This document shows, piece by piece, positions 1 to 29,420 of a stretch of DNA of 64,000 bases. Position 1 is the stretch's first letter; each line of letters opens with the position of its first letter. A program made the position numbers and the translations under genes. The stretch is from Antedon mediterranea (lineage: Eukaryota > Echinodermata > Crinoidea > Comatulida > Antedonidae): the NCBI RefSeq assembly GCF_964355755.1, contig NC_092672.1, positions 18,224,501-18,288,500 on the forward strand. The letters are read 5' to 3'. The notes under the pieces were generated by a model. That model was not told the origin of the DNA, searched no databases, and saw only the letters and a list, made by a program, of their open reading frames with translations.

Positions 1-21
1 AGGAACGAGAGGAATATCTTT

Positions 22-204
22 TTACAATACAGTATTGCAAACTCCTAAATCTCTGTCTGGACTGGAATTTATGTTAACAAAGAATTTGATGTGCCCATAT
101 AGACACGATGACATTATATCCATACCATATTTGATTACATCACATTTTTTGTCACATAAAGTTTGATAGGGATGTCCCAAAGAAGGGTTCTTAATGTACT
201 TCAA
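22..204 (-). CDS. Possible terminal exon of an unrecognised gene
   Basis: An open segment of about 60 codons ends in a stop at the left edge. It has four cysteines, a GHPY motif and no low-complexity character, and it is preceded on the minus strand by a plausible but weak acceptor (TTTGAAG). A second open stretch on the same strand near 800-925 could belong to the same gene, but I could not place a clean donor. I do not recognise the protein. It may equally be a repeat-derived frame. Confidence 0.2.
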   Translation of the reverse strand: MKYIKNPSLGHPYQTLCDKKCDVIKYGMDIMSSCLYGHIKFFVNINSSPDRDLGVCNTVL

Positions 205-1022
205 ATTAATGACAGTTTAAAAAATGTTAAATCCATAGTTATCTTTTGAAAAAAAATTTAAAATGTTTTTAATTTCTAATTACTAATAAAACATTAAAAT
301 AAATTTGAAGCAATTTTTCTGAAATGTTTTTTGTTGCTTTGTAGTTGTTGTTGTTATCTTTTTCTTTAGGATCCTGTATGGGACAAGAGACTTCTCTTCT
401 TGTCTTCATCTAATACAGGATACCCAATAATAGGTCTTTAAAAGTTTAAAAATTATATCATATGTAAATTGTTATTTTTTTATTATTGAAATTAATAATA
501 AATGTTCTTGAAATGAAATTAAATCAATTTAACCAGAGAAAAATGCTCATTATTTTTTGTTTATATTTTCACCTTTATTTTTTAATATGGAAAATATTAT
601 TTTGTGTTTCTATGCCTATTATTTTCACATGTTTTGTTTGAAGTTGTGGTTTTTGCCTACATAAACTGTCAGTTACTGTACATTCAATTTTAATATTTTT
701 CAAATTATAATGGCAGCATACAATTAAGTAAAAAAGATGGTAAGATATTGTTGGTTGGGTATACTTCCTTTTATTACTAAGGGGTTTTTTAGTTGCATGA
801 ATTATGTTTATTTTTATGGTGTTTGCTATCCATGACAAGACACTTTTTAAGCCACTATGTGGCTGATGTTGTTGGTATGTTTTAAGGGCAGAGTCTAGGA
901 TTTCTTCTATAACTTTAATCATCAAATAACAATGTGATATAGAACTGCAAATTTGTTGTCAGCTGGTTGATAACAAAACCTATTTCTAAAGCCATTTGGC
1001 TTACATTTTTGGTGCTTTAATT

Positions 1023-1155
1023 TAATTAATTAATTTGACACAATAAATATGGGAAATCTGTAAGAATGAGAAAAAGTCACCCAATCGAGATTCGAACCTG
1101 GAAACTTCTGCTTGATATGCAGATGTTCTAACCATTAAACCACTGGAGCTTTCAT
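1023..1155 (-). repeat. tRNA-derived SINE
   Basis: On the minus strand 1150-1077 reads like a tRNA: an A-box (TGGTTTAATGGTTAGAACA), an anticodon stem TCTGC/GCAGA around a 7-base loop, and a B-box GGTTCGAATCT. The acceptor ends do not pair well, and the tRNA-like head is followed by a short unrelated body ending in an ATTAATTAATTAAA tail. This is the layout of a tRNA-headed SINE. A degenerate copy lies at 21388-21436. Confidence 0.6.
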
Positions 1156-1537
1156 GGTATTGTTGAAAGTCGATTGGATAGCGATTCTTTAATACTCTCG
1201 GCGTGGTACGCCGGAACAGCACTAGTCCCTTTAATTGTATGCATGCGCACCAGAGATCAAATACGTATATATATATTTGCTTAAAATACTTGTTAATGTT
1301 TTACATTTTCCTATTCTACAGTGGCATACAATATGGCTGTGTGCTTTCTTGTCCCAGCCAAAATATCCCCGATTATCTAATTTATAGTAACTTGGTATTA
1401 TCTGATATTTTATCACATATTTATTTATCCTTTAAAAATATATAGTATTTACAAAAGAAAATTCAATTCTTTGGTTTAAGATTTTGTTGTTGAATGTATG
1501 TAGTTAATAATGCTTTTAATGTGTTTATTTTCTCCAG

Positions 1538-18385
<16,848 letters not shown>

Positions 18386-19880
18386 TATTGATGTTTTTTT
18401 TCAACAAGAGCAAATTGGTAACTGTATATTGAAGACAATGTCACTATAGTTGTCATATATTAATTTATCACATTTTATATTAGTTAAATATAAAACAGTG
18501 GTAAACTTACTAAAGAGCCATTGATATTTTAGTCATTGATAGTTATTATAAATTAGTGCAAAATAGGTGTATAGTCTATTTAATAATTGCTGTATCTCAT
18601 AATAACCAAGTATATATTTAGAATTTTGACCTATTTCAAAGCTACATATTTAATAATTGTTGAACTTTTTAAAATGTTGATGTTACTTAAGTACAGTTGA
18701 CAAAATTGGTTTTGACCGTCTTGTGCAAATAGCAAAGTGCATGCCAAAAAGGCATATCTACCAACTTGCATATTGCCTGCTACAGTGCTAGACACTATTT
18801 GAACTGATTTGATTCCATATCTAGGGCTAATCTGCTAAAAACACGCCCATGTCACGTAAACAGACATTGTTTACCAAGTATATCAAACACGCCCATGTCA
18901 CGTAAACAGACATTGTTTACCAAGTATATCAAATACAGCAAAGTACATGTTTATAAGACCTTATACATTCAATTAATTTTAAACACAGTAAAATGGATGA
19001 ATGTTTGGAAATTAATTATTCAATTCCCAAATACGGGAGTTTCCTACTAATCATTTTTTAATATAAAGCTTAAGTTACATCAACATTTCAGTATAGTATA
19101 AAACTAGTCAACAGTTTTGTATCTTGATATTAATTTTGTAATTAAATTTGCAATGATGACGCAATGTGCAATTAAGTTTGACCAAATCACAGAACAACAT
19201 TACTCTATAGGTCTTTTACTTTAATAATATTTCATCCGCATACTTCAGTTAAGTATTTACATATGAGCCTAAACCTTAGTACTATATATATGAAAGTAAT
19301 GAAAATATTTACTATAAAGAATCAATTTCATGTTTGTATGTACAGTATTATTGGTTTATTGATGTGTGCTAATGTAATGTGACACACTGTAGTGTCTGCA
19401 CATGTATTATGTAATGTGACACACTAGGTTTATTACTGTAGTGTCTGCACATGTATTTTCTAAACTGCAAATTGTTTTTAGTTTGTATTGTGAAACTTTT
19501 TAGCGTTGTATACTATAGATAATTGTTATGTATGTATTATATACTTATATATATATATATATATTATATATCAGCAAAAACAATGCTGAAAACTATGGAC
19601 CAACAGATAGCTAATTCTACCTACACAGCAGGTCTGAGAAACACAAATAAAGCAGACAGAAGACGGAATGCAGTATACAAACAATTTATTGCTTTTACAA
19701 TTTTAAATACATTTTTTTTACTAATTATTCTTTTACTTAATTTTATTTTATATTACTATTTAAAAAAGATTATGTACAAATCAAACCCAATTTAAGTTAA
19801 AAATATTGAATACTGTACCATCTCTGTAATGAAAACATGTTAATACAAATAATGATTAATGAAAGATTTACTGAAAAGAT
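18386..19880 (+). other. Probable rabphilin 3' UTR and downstream flank
   Basis: AT-rich non-coding sequence follows the rabphilin stop. It contains a 46-bp tandem duplication at 18839-18930 and a second imperfect duplication around 19370-19460 (GTAATGTGACACACT...TGTAGTGTCTGCACATGTAT). AATAAA-type signals occur, but the cleavage site cannot be fixed. The open frame at 19523-19795 is very AT-rich and I do not support it as a gene. Confidence 0.4.
18839..18930 (+). repeat. 46-bp tandem duplication
   Basis: Two identical copies of a unit containing CACGCCCATGTCACGTAAAC and ATTGTTTACCAAGTATATC in the 3' flank of rabphilin. Confidence 0.85.
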
Positions 19881-20074
19881 TAAAGCGTGGTTCCCACTAG
19901 GACGCAACACAATGATGCATTGACGCAAAGTGCTATATTGCATAATAGTGGCAACTGATGATGCAACAGCGTTGCAAACATTGCAGGTTTGATTTCATGC
20001 AGGTGGGGAAAACACAATTATTGGAAGGGTATTTTCTTATGTTGCGTTACGTCGCTAGTGGGAACCACGCTTTA
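19881..20074. mobile_element. TA-flanked MITE
   Basis: About 190 bp with terminal inverted repeats AAGCGTGGTTCCCACTAG and its complement, flanked by TA on both sides, as in Tc1/mariner-derived MITEs. The repeats extend into GACGCAAC/GTTGCGT. No coding capacity. It lies between the two convergent genes. Confidence 0.75.
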
Positions 20075-20450
20075 TGTATGATTCCCAATAATAGAAAATA
20101 GCATTGTAAAACTCCATTTGAAAAATAAAGTAAATGATGTATGTAATATAAAATGTTTGATTTTGTGACTTGTAAAAGGATGCACCATGCATGTCAGTAA
20201 TAGCACCCTATATTTCAACAATTTTCTCATCTCATTATTATAATCAAAATAGTACTGTCTGTAAAATCACAATTGAGATAATATCTGTGCGATGAAATAT
20301 TTTTTATTACTACAGGCACAACATGAACTGCAGGAAAGATTGTTATCTTTCCTAGTGTTTGTTAATGACATACATTTTGCATCGAACTGTAGTGTAGAGA
20401 GGAATGAATAGTAAATTTAAAAACATCATGTATACAATAAACAGTTGCAA

Positions 20451-23400
20451 TTAAAGGAGCCCAGGGCCATGAGAATTTGTCACCAATAAAGGAACTTGAC
20501 GAACATGTTCCATTAAAAGGATATGATTGGCTGCCTGCCTTCCAGTTGATACAGAACGTTCCATGAGACTTGACGGGTACGAAGTATGAAGCCAATCACC
20601 AGCAAAACTTAAGTTTGGGATGCCACATCTATTAGGGAATGTTACATTAGGCCTAAACTGTTCTGTGTTGATTTTAAACGATGGAAAATTATCTTCAAAT
20701 GAATTAACATGATATGCAAGCATAGTGAAATTCTCACTGAATATTTCAGGATATATCATTTTAACAGTTGGTTGGATTATTTCCCACACTTTATCATCTG
20801 GTGTATCCTTTTCCTTCCATGTATACAGATGAAATTCCAGGACAGATCCATTGGTTTTATTAGCCCACATTGCAAAGTGTTCTTCCAACAGATGATACTG
20901 CGCTATAAGGTTGACTGGTGTATAATCTGGCGTTTCAAGAATATCTGGACGATTGTGAGGTTGTTTGTCAAACCAGGCGCGGAATATCTTGTACCTTGGT
21001 GCTAATGGTAACTTGCCAACTTTGGACTGTAAACATTGTAGACTAACTCCAATTTTTGAATCTGGTGAATAGTTCTTTTGTGTAGTATTAATAATTCTTT
21101 GAAGGCCAACCAGATTTGTAGCTAATATCACATGATCAAACATCTCTTTAGTTTCAGTTGAAATTACTTTGCCATTTGATGAATTGAAATATAAAGACTT
21201 CACAGTTGAATTTGTTTCAATTCTGATAAATAAATGATAAAATGACAATGACAATTTGCACAATAATTGAATACAAATTAACTAAACTATACCTATACAC
21301 ATATTTTATCTATATTACTTAAGAGATAGTCTAAACTGACAGTAAAATGAATAAATATTTGATAATAATGAGAATAAAATCTGCCACAACCAAGACGGGT
21401 TGATATGCAGATGTCCTACCATTAGACCTCTAGTTTTTAAATTTACAAATGGATTCCCAAAGAGATACTTTTGTATAAACTAACTAGTTGTCTAATGTAC
21501 CTGACACCATTTTCTTGTAAAACTTTTTTCCAAGGACCTATTACTGCATCTTGATAATTCTTGGTTGTAACTTCCCTTCCATCAGCCTAAAAATAAAATA
21601 AAGATATTTAATATGTAATTGGTCCATTTAAACAAACCAAATTTGTATTGTATAATTTTAATTAAAAAAATTAGAAGAAAGAATTACAGTATCCTCTTTC
21701 TATATTATACATAATCAATGGATTTTACCAAAATATAGGTGAACTTGATTATGTTCACATTAACTACCTGTTCAAGAGCAGTTGCTGACATGCAGTTTGA
21801 TTTATTTTTTATTTTCTTATCTTAACTTGCAATTGAGAAGTGACATATCAATCTAGAGTTATATTTACTTTATTAAAATATTATTAAAATAGAGATTTTA
21901 TAGATGGATACAGTTTTTTAATTACTGCATTTAAATACAGACAAATAATTAGCACCAACCTGTGGTTCACTTAGGAAATACATCTGCATATATGTGAGCA
22001 TTTCAGCTGCACTGATTGTATGCCTTTCATTCAACGTTACAGACAGAGCAGGTCGCATTATAATGCTATAAAATGCCTCATCAACATGCTTTTCTTTTGC
22101 CCAGTCATCTTAAGTAATAAAATAATAAAATAATATAAAATTGAACAGTCATTAAAATAATTAGTTTAGTTTAGTATAGCACAAATGTACAATATTAGTA
22201 TCAGCAACACAATATTTCTGTTAACAGATTAACAAATAAAATTTATTTTCTAAAAAACTGATTCCAACGCTAAAAAAAACTATGACAACCAGCCAGTCCA
22301 ACGACTCTATAGCCCCTTTCTCACAGAGCTGTGTGCCAGGAATCGGGAATATACCATTACCATGCCGGTATGGTTTTCTGTAAGAACGGATCGTCTTGAC
22401 ATCTGCTTTAGACCTAGTAATATTACTAGGGATATTCCCCGCAATGCCAGACGGGCATTCTGTGAGAACGTAATATTTAATTCCCCGTCGCGGCTTTGAC
22501 ACCTTTCGTCGCCTTGTAAATTGTACAGCATTCTATTGGTGTTTTACAGATTGCTGATGATGGCTAATTAATTGCTGTACCTGTATAATATATGCACAAT
22601 ATACTGTACATAGCATGTATTGCATAAATATGCTATAAAGGAAGATAATAATCTGTAACTTAAAATTCGCCGCAATATATCACTAGACAAAAATACTAAC
22701 AATAAAAGACGCCCTCAATAATTATTTTGTCAGAGACTTTTTATTGGCCGAATATGCCCGACTCCTTTCTCACAGAAAGCCGGTATATACCGGTTATATT
22801 TCCGGCACAATAGTCCGATGAGAATGGGTATATACCGGTAACGATACCGGCACGACGCCAGCATACTACCGGTATATTGCAGGCACATCTGTGAGAAAGG
22901 GGCTTATGAAATATATTTCATAGTGAAATCAAATGTTGATATAAAGTTTGCGGTACACCACATAGTTCTGAAAAGAAAGTTTCTAGAGAAGGGAGGAAAA
23001 CTTTCTATATTAATCAACCAATAAGGACTCGGTTCTGTACTAAAAAATAACCAAAAGTACTTACCAAGAGATATATTTGCATATTTCTCAAAAATAGTAT
23101 CATAATTGTAATACAATAAATCTGGCAAGGACAATGAGGACTCGATTGCATTAGTCATCTTTAGATTGGGACTGCGAAAAATGATACCTATGAATAAAAT
23201 TAAAATGCTAAATTTAAAAAATATCAGGAATGAATATAAGAATGCCTTATACCATCAAAAAGTGTAATTCTCACATTTTTTCATTCTCTGCAATTGATTT
23301 TTTTTTTTCAATATTAAACCAGGCCATTCCTTGTCTTGAATGTATTTGATTATGATAAAAAGAAAACAATCTCTCTCTCACCCGAGGTGTCTTAAGCCCA

Positions 23401-25337
23401 CACTAGCCTGCTAACAGTGGTAATGTACAAACATCATAGGCCTATGAGCTTTACATTGTCTTGTTGCTGAATTAATTATCTTAATTTTTTTGGCAGAATC
23501 CGTTAATATAATATATATCCCATCCAAACCGTTAAGAAGGAATCAAAATTAGTTCAATAGGCCTATATACAATTTAATTTTACAAAAAATGTACAGAAGT
23601 TTGTGACCTTAAAATACAAAAAAAATGTAATTAATTTCACCAGGCACTTTAAAGTTGCCTTTAAATTTTTAACCTTTTAAATGTGTTTTTGTATGTGTAT
23701 GCTATAAAATTGTTCTTATGTACATCCACTTAAAAATATCATTCCATTATTTGTCTTTTGAGAAATATTTGGACAGAGATTTGTAATGTTAGGATATACA
23801 GTATGTCTGAACTCACCAAGTAGATTTAACGGGAATGGCCCTTCACTATATATTTCCTCTGGTAAATAATTTCTAAAAACATAGTCGACCGCCTTCCACT
23901 CTCTAAAATTTCCATCGATTCCAAGTCTTTTGCGAATATCTTTAAACTGATGGTAGTTGTAAAACCAGGCTATAATATAAAATGTCCATATACAACTTTA
24001 TCCTTCTTAACAACACTGCATGTGGAGCATGTACTGTACCTTCTTAAAATGTAATACATTAATATAATTATTAAGCATTATTCAGTAAAAAAATAATCAA
24101 ATCACTGTCAAAATAGAACTTTTTCTTAATTTAATTTTCATGATGTAATTTCATAAAGTTTATTTTGAATTGTACGTTCCAAGAAAAAGTATTACAAAAA
24201 TAATGACCAAAGCACCAACAACTCATAAATAATGTCCTACCATGAAAGGCATGTTCAACAGGCCATGTTTGATTTAATCGCTCAATGTTTTTTGTATGAA
24301 GACGTCCACCAAGTACCAAATCCTTCTCACAAATTGTCACATTAAATCCTCTCTCGGAAAGTTCCAAGGCTGCTGAGAGACTTGCAAGACCACCTCCTAT
24401 AATATAAAATACCCTATTTATAGAGATCTACCAATACTTTTATAATTTATATTGCCTGCCTGGATGATCACACAACACTGAATATACTGACAATAAAGCT
24501 AGTGGTGTGACACCTTTCCCTTTAATTCACTATGTTCATTGGGACATACAGATTTCCTAGTTAAATATTGTTTCCAAATTATTAAATAAAAATCTGAACT
24601 TAAAACTGTTCATCCGAATTTTTAACAAACTACAAGTTGAAACTAGAAAGGCACTCCGAGAGTGGATACCTCCGCCGACTGTAAAAAAATTCTCCTACAT
24701 AAGATTTCTCCGGTAAAAGAAAAAAATATATATATATGTGTGTGCGTGTCTTAATGCTGTTTGTGATTTACGCTAATTTCACTACAAGCATGTGTATGCG
24801 AGTTTGGTGTAATGGTTATGTAACAAGCCTTTCAATTAACAATAGCTTCAGTTGACCAACAATAGAACAGCAATGCGAAAATCAAACGAGTGAATTTGAA
24901 TTTCAGTTTACTTGTTACTTTAAGACTGCTCGCCGGCTTTTGAAAAAATTCTGTCCTATCTTTTAACACTAGCAGGTCTGAAAAGTATACTAAAAAAGTG
25001 GTCCAGAATTGGGGGGACCATGGTCCCAAAATTTAATGGAATGGTCCATGACAATATATCTATCTGTATATTCATTTTGATAAAGATCTTGTATTTAATT
25101 TTTGAGTAATCCTGCTAACAAACAAACACACGCTACCGATTACATATACCTCCTTGGCGGAGGTAAATTTTATCAAATTGTCAAAATCAAAATGTGTGTT
25201 ATTGAATACTGTACCTGCTATAAGAACTGTCCTAGAGACTCCAGCTGGAAGCTTTGGAGCATCAGAAGGATTTACAGGTGGAATATCAACAGGTGGCTTT
25301 GGGAATGCTATGCAACATCCAACAAACAACAAACACC
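20451..25337 (-). CDS. FAD-dependent amine-oxidase / carotenoid-desaturase-like protein, 7 exons
   Basis: Exons in order: 25337-25215, 24396-24241, 23969-23817, 23187-23065, 22108-21960, 21586-21501, 21222-20451. All have GT-AG borders and consistent phases and give 519 residues to a stop. A hydrophobic run (CLLFVGCC) opens the first exon, so a signal peptide continuing from an unfound upstream exon is likely. Residues ~37-75 are the dinucleotide-binding fold (VLIAGGGLASLSAALEL, an acidic ICEKD end, GGRL). A helical middle (WFYNYHQF, DDWAKEKHVDEAF, NERHTISAAEML) resembles CruE/CrtU and phytoene-desaturase relatives. FAGDWLHTSYPSSLMERSV at ~469 is the C-terminal FAD motif. The substrate is unknown. 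It converges on rabphilin. The third glycine of the usual GxGxxG is a serine. Candidate ancient transfer from bacteria or algae, later gaining introns. Confidence 0.85.
21388..21436 (-). repeat. Degenerate tRNA-SINE fragment
   Basis: GGTTGATATGCAGATGTCCT and ACCATTAGACC match the anticodon arm and A-box part of the SINE at 1077-1150. It lies in the intron before the last exon of the flavoprotein gene. Confidence 0.5.
22309..22906. mobile_element. TA-flanked MITE rich in ACCGGTATATACC
   Basis: Terminal inverted repeats AGCCCCTTTCTCACAGA and its complement are flanked by TA. The interior has many copies of self-complementary CCGGTATATACCGG-type words. It lies in the intron between exons 4 and 5 of the flavoprotein gene. 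Open frames inside it are short and unsupported. Confidence 0.75.
24639..25164 (+). repeat. Interspersed repeat, copy 2
   Basis: Second copy of the repeat at 5289-5962, with the same start (GAAACTAGAAAG, ATACCTCCGCC) and the same end (ATACCTCCTTGGCGGAGGTA). About 100 bp in the middle are missing relative to copy 1. It lies in the first visible intron of the flavoprotein gene, ending about 50 bp from exon 25215-25337. Confidence 0.7.
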
Positions 25338-27364
25338 CTGAAAAATTTCACGTTACAAATTAATTCTTATATTCCACCGCACTATGGAACGCATTTTGAT
25401 TATTATGAATTTCATAATGTGATATAAATGAAATGCATTGATGATATGAATTTCAATTTCATGGTGCGATCTGAATGAAATGCTTTGGAGGGAACAATTT
25501 TTGTTTTGGTTTAAATAATTTCACTTTTTTCATTCAAAGCATTTTATTAACATGGCAACAAAATTTGTACCATCTATGCATTTCATTCACATCCAGCAAA
25601 ATTCATATCACCAATGCATTTCAATAAACACGTCATGAAATTCATATCACCAATGCATTTCAATAAACACGTCATGAAATTCATATCATCGTGTGTGTTC
25701 CATACAACTGCAAGCATACATTATGTTAGGACAAGCAAATCCTAATAGTTTGGCAATACGGAATTGTAATTAGAGAATGGTGTCAACCGTAAAACACACA
25801 CAGATTTCATTTGTCATCACTGACGCTGGCTAGCCTAGGCCCTCTTAATCCATATTGGTCCCAATCATCCTATTTGTTTGGCCTGATCATCTTAGCTCAG
25901 GGCACAAGAGTCTTGTGTTCGATATCATAATAATCCCGTTTTATTTTGGTCTTGATAAAATTAACATCCGGTATTCTGTATGGAACATCACACTGATACG
26001 TTTTTGCAGTATATAAGAAATCCACTAATAAAGGCTTATGGCTCAGTTTAACAGATAATATTACTTGAAAATGACCGGTGACTGGTTATTGACCTAAGTA
26101 CATAATTTAATAAAACTTGGTATATTTTATATTAATAATTATAACAACATAAATTAAAAAATATTTGTCGTAGGGAGCAAATTTTGGTGTCAGATTGTTT
26201 GCAATATTTATTTATATACTTGTCATAGTGCAACATTTTTTCCAAAAGTGAACGGAACATTTTTTTTCATGTATTAGCATTTGACCCACTTTCTAAATAA
26301 CGACATGCCGTAGAAAGTTGAAACTTAGGCGCACATTGTTTATAATAATAGATCTTATATACTTATATTCACTCTAATGGATTGTAATATTTGAAAAATA
26401 ACTTGTGTGAAGAAGTTCCAATTTTATTTGACCAAATAAATGCATCGGTAACGCCTCACAGTTGACTGCTCAATACAATAGACACGGAAGAACACATACT
26501 TTACTCTTTTTTTCTCAATTTTTTTTTCTCCTTATGTTAGAATAATTGTTTTTCTCCAGATTAATAAGGGGGCGGAGGGTGCGTGTGTCCCCCTCCCCCT
26601 CTGGATTTGCCACTGGTCAAACGCATTCGATTATGAAATTGTGATATGCCGAGAAATTTACTTTTAACTTCAATTTTATCAGTTTCTGAAAGAATTAAGC
26701 TTTGAAATTTGTAATATACCATTAATAATCAATTCCAAGCAGGTGGCTGCTCTCTGGTGGTAGGATTTGATTTGTTGCTCTGGTAGGTGGTCTAGTAGGG
26801 CCTAACCCTAGCCTAGAGGCCTGGCTAGCTACACGCGGCTACATACATGCCTCGCATTTTTTTGAAATATTTAATACCTCACAAATTTTCGGCATGCCTC
26901 GAATAACGCAGCTTCGCACTTGACCGATCATCCTATTTGTTGAGCCCGATCGTCTTACAACTTTGTTGGCCCGTTCGTGGTCGATTCCGATGAATTGTCC
27001 GTTCCGATCGCGCGCCTGTTCACTAGGCCTAGGCTTATCCTGACTTGATGTCTAGCCTACCTAGGCTAGGCCTACTAGCCTAGGCCTAGTTAGGCCCTAT
27101 ATTTTTAATTTCTAAAAATCAAGTGATGTGTCGTAATAATAACTAGGCCTAGGCTAGTGCATATTATCTATTAAATCAGACAATCATAGGGCCTACCATA
27201 AATGATAGAAATACTCGTAGCAACAGTGCTATGCAGGTGACCCTCCATCTCTCTAATAGGGCCTAGATCTCTTACACTACCACAGTTAGTAGACTATAGT
27301 AGGCCTAGACGCTCTATCAAAGAAGTTAGTGTGTGATCAAAGATCAGTGTGATCAAAGAATATA
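25338..27364. other. Gene-free stretch upstream of the flavoprotein gene
   Basis: I see no supported coding exon. The missing first exon and promoter of the minus-strand flavoprotein gene should be here or further right. The stretch holds a duplicated 39-bp segment (25600-25687), two inverted GCCTCGCA words near 26850-26910 and a dense cluster of AGGCCTAG/CCTAGGC palindromes from 26800 onward. Confidence 0.4.
25600..25687 (+). repeat. 39-bp tandem duplication
   Basis: Two copies of a unit with ATTCATATCACCAATGCATT and TCAATAAACACGTCATG. It sits within a wider stretch of related ATGAAATTCATAT/ATGCATTTCATT words on both strands (25390-25690). Confidence 0.75.
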
Positions 27365-27373
27365 TATCACAAG

Positions 27374-29420
27374 GGGTAGTAACAAAGTGCGAGGCAGCGA
27401 GGCACGCGAGGCAGGGAAGGCATGCGAGGCAAGTCAGAAATTTATGCGAGGCATCGTTTTACCATCATCAAAAAATGCGAGGCATCATTTTATCATTTCT
27501 CAAAATTGCAAGGCAGGAAATCACCGAAATTGAAGTAGCCTAGGCCTAGGCCCGCTAGGCTAGTTTCCTTTTGCACCTGCCTTGTATTTTAACCAACTTT
27601 ATCCTGAATACCACAGCTTAGAATTAGTAGGCCTACTTTAATGAAGAAAAATCACATAAAAGTAACAATAAATCCATTAAATTGGTGATTTTACAGACGT
27701 TGTTTTTCTCGCATTTCGCACACTCAATGTTCAATATTTTGGTTTCTATGGAACGCCAAAAGAGCAAAATTAATTAGAGGGCTAAAAACTCTGTGGAATC
27801 CATTTATATTTAACGCATTATTTGGTGAAAATCAAGTACAATTTCAATAGATTTTGTCACTGTCAGTAATGAAAAATGTTACTGTTGATAATGTACACGG
27901 TTTCGTTAACATTTTAAAGAATAAAATAGAAAAATTCATCATAATATCCTTAGTAGGATGTCCTAGGTCTAGACTAGGTAGTGATGTTGATTTAGGATCG
28001 ATTATTATTCTTTGAAAACAGAACAGTATCAGCAGTAACATATTACAGCATTTTTATTGACAAATTAACAAATATATTGAAATAAAACGTGTTTTTCACC
28101 AATAAATGCATGAGAAATTGACGCATTCCACTGAGTTTTAGTCCTCTATTATCGTTGCTCTTTTGGCGCTCCATAGAAACAAAAATATTGAACATTGAAT
28201 AAGTGAAATTCGCGAACAGTGTGCGAGAAACACGCCTGTAAAATCATTAATTTAAGGATTTATTTGTTACTTTTTATGTGATTCTTTCATTAAAGTACTC
28301 ATGAGGTATACTTCTAAGGTGTGGTATTCACACGATAAAGTTAGTTATCAAATTTGGAGTAAAAATACAAGCGAAGGAAACTAGCGCCAGGTTTATTAAT
28401 ACGTACATGGACAACAATAAATAAAAATCGTTCGTAATATACCTAGCTTACTAAAACAGGAATAGTGTATCATTATTAAATATTACACCAATTATTATTA
28501 TATCAAAATTGATTAAATTATTTTCTACATAGGCCTCTTATCTAGGTTAGGGCTAAGCATATTAGCTAAAGTTTAATTTTAGGCCTAGTATTACAATTGT
28601 CGGACGTAAATCTTTTTTCACACGCGCTCCAGAATTCTGTCGCAATTTTTTTCTTTGCGGCATGTTATTGGATCGCCATATCAGTTACCTTTTATTCACC
28701 GCCAGTTATTGAACTTGTCCTGGCAATCGCTGTTCACCTTATTTGCGAGAGAGGTACACCACACGTGTTGTTCCTAGAGAATGGAATGTCAAAAATGTCT
28801 TTGGCACGCCGCTCAGAGAGAAGTCTGTGCGTTGCTGCTGAAACCACGTGCTATAGGAGGGGAATGCACCACAATCCTCTGAGCTGAGGGCTGAATCATT
28901 CCGCTACCTGCTAAATAGTAAAGAGGGATTTTCCATCTCTCGGGTCTACCGGATCTAGGCGCAGGGGTGTGACAAAATATTATTTTCACTCTGCTATGTT
29001 CGAGAGACATGTGAGTGAACACGCTCGAAATGCCAACAAACATTGCAGTCATTTGATGAGTGTGTCGCTTTAACAATTATTGTTTATCGAAAGTTAGAGA
29101 CTGTCGTTTAGATTTTTGAACCGTAGTTTGGGCACTTTTGACACGATATGACTTGAATGAAAAAACAATCGTTACATAAAAATAAACAACATGATGAGTG
29201 TATACACGAATCTATTTAGATACGCTTGTATCGATTGATTATTAGGCCTATAATATAGCATAATAGCACGTTAAGATATGCCTCGCACCTTTTTGAAATT
29301 GTAAACTATATGCCACGCATGCCTCGCACTTTTAGAAATGATAAAATGATGCCTCGCACAAATATTTGGCATGCCGCGCATGCCTCGCTTGCCTCGCTGC
29401 CTCGCACTTTGTCAACACTC
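27374..29420. mobile_element. Foldback element with GCGAGGCA subrepeat termini
   Basis: The ends are inverted repeats of roughly 170 bp (27374-27540 and 29260-29420) sharing ACAAAGTGCGAGGCAGCGAG and ATGCGAGGCATC. They are built of tandem or spaced GCGAGGCA words. Flanks 27365-27373 and 29421-29429 are the identical 9-bp TATCACAAG. Subrepeat-rich long termini with a 9-bp duplication are the marks of foldback elements, which are related to Mutator transposons. No transposase is visible. A palindromic element is nested at 27559-28385. Open frames at 28597-29076 have no recognisable product. Confidence 0.8.
27559..28385. mobile_element. Palindromic element, arms ~270 bp
   Basis: Starts GCTAGTTTCCTT and ends AAGGAAACTAGC. 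The imperfect inverted arms share, in order, CACCTGCC/TTGTATTTT, AACTTTATC, AATACCACA, TCACATAAAA, AATAAATCC, TGATTTTACA, TCAATGTTCAATATTTT and TGGAGCGCCAAAAGAGCA, separated by ~250 bp. The same arms form the core of the element at 42917-43996. Confidence 0.7.

Noticed and set aside
1077-1150. A functional tRNA gene
   Set aside because: A- and B-boxes are present, but the acceptor ends do not pair and a SINE-like body follows; a decayed copy at 21388 supports a repeat.
19523-19795. Small membrane-protein-like open frame
   Set aside because: Starts in an (AT)n run, very AT-rich, lies in the rabphilin 3' flank, and its hydrophobic stretch is what AT-rich codons give by chance.
28597-29076. Overlapping open frames on both strands
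   Set aside because: They lie inside the foldback element, with no recognisable domain and no splice context.
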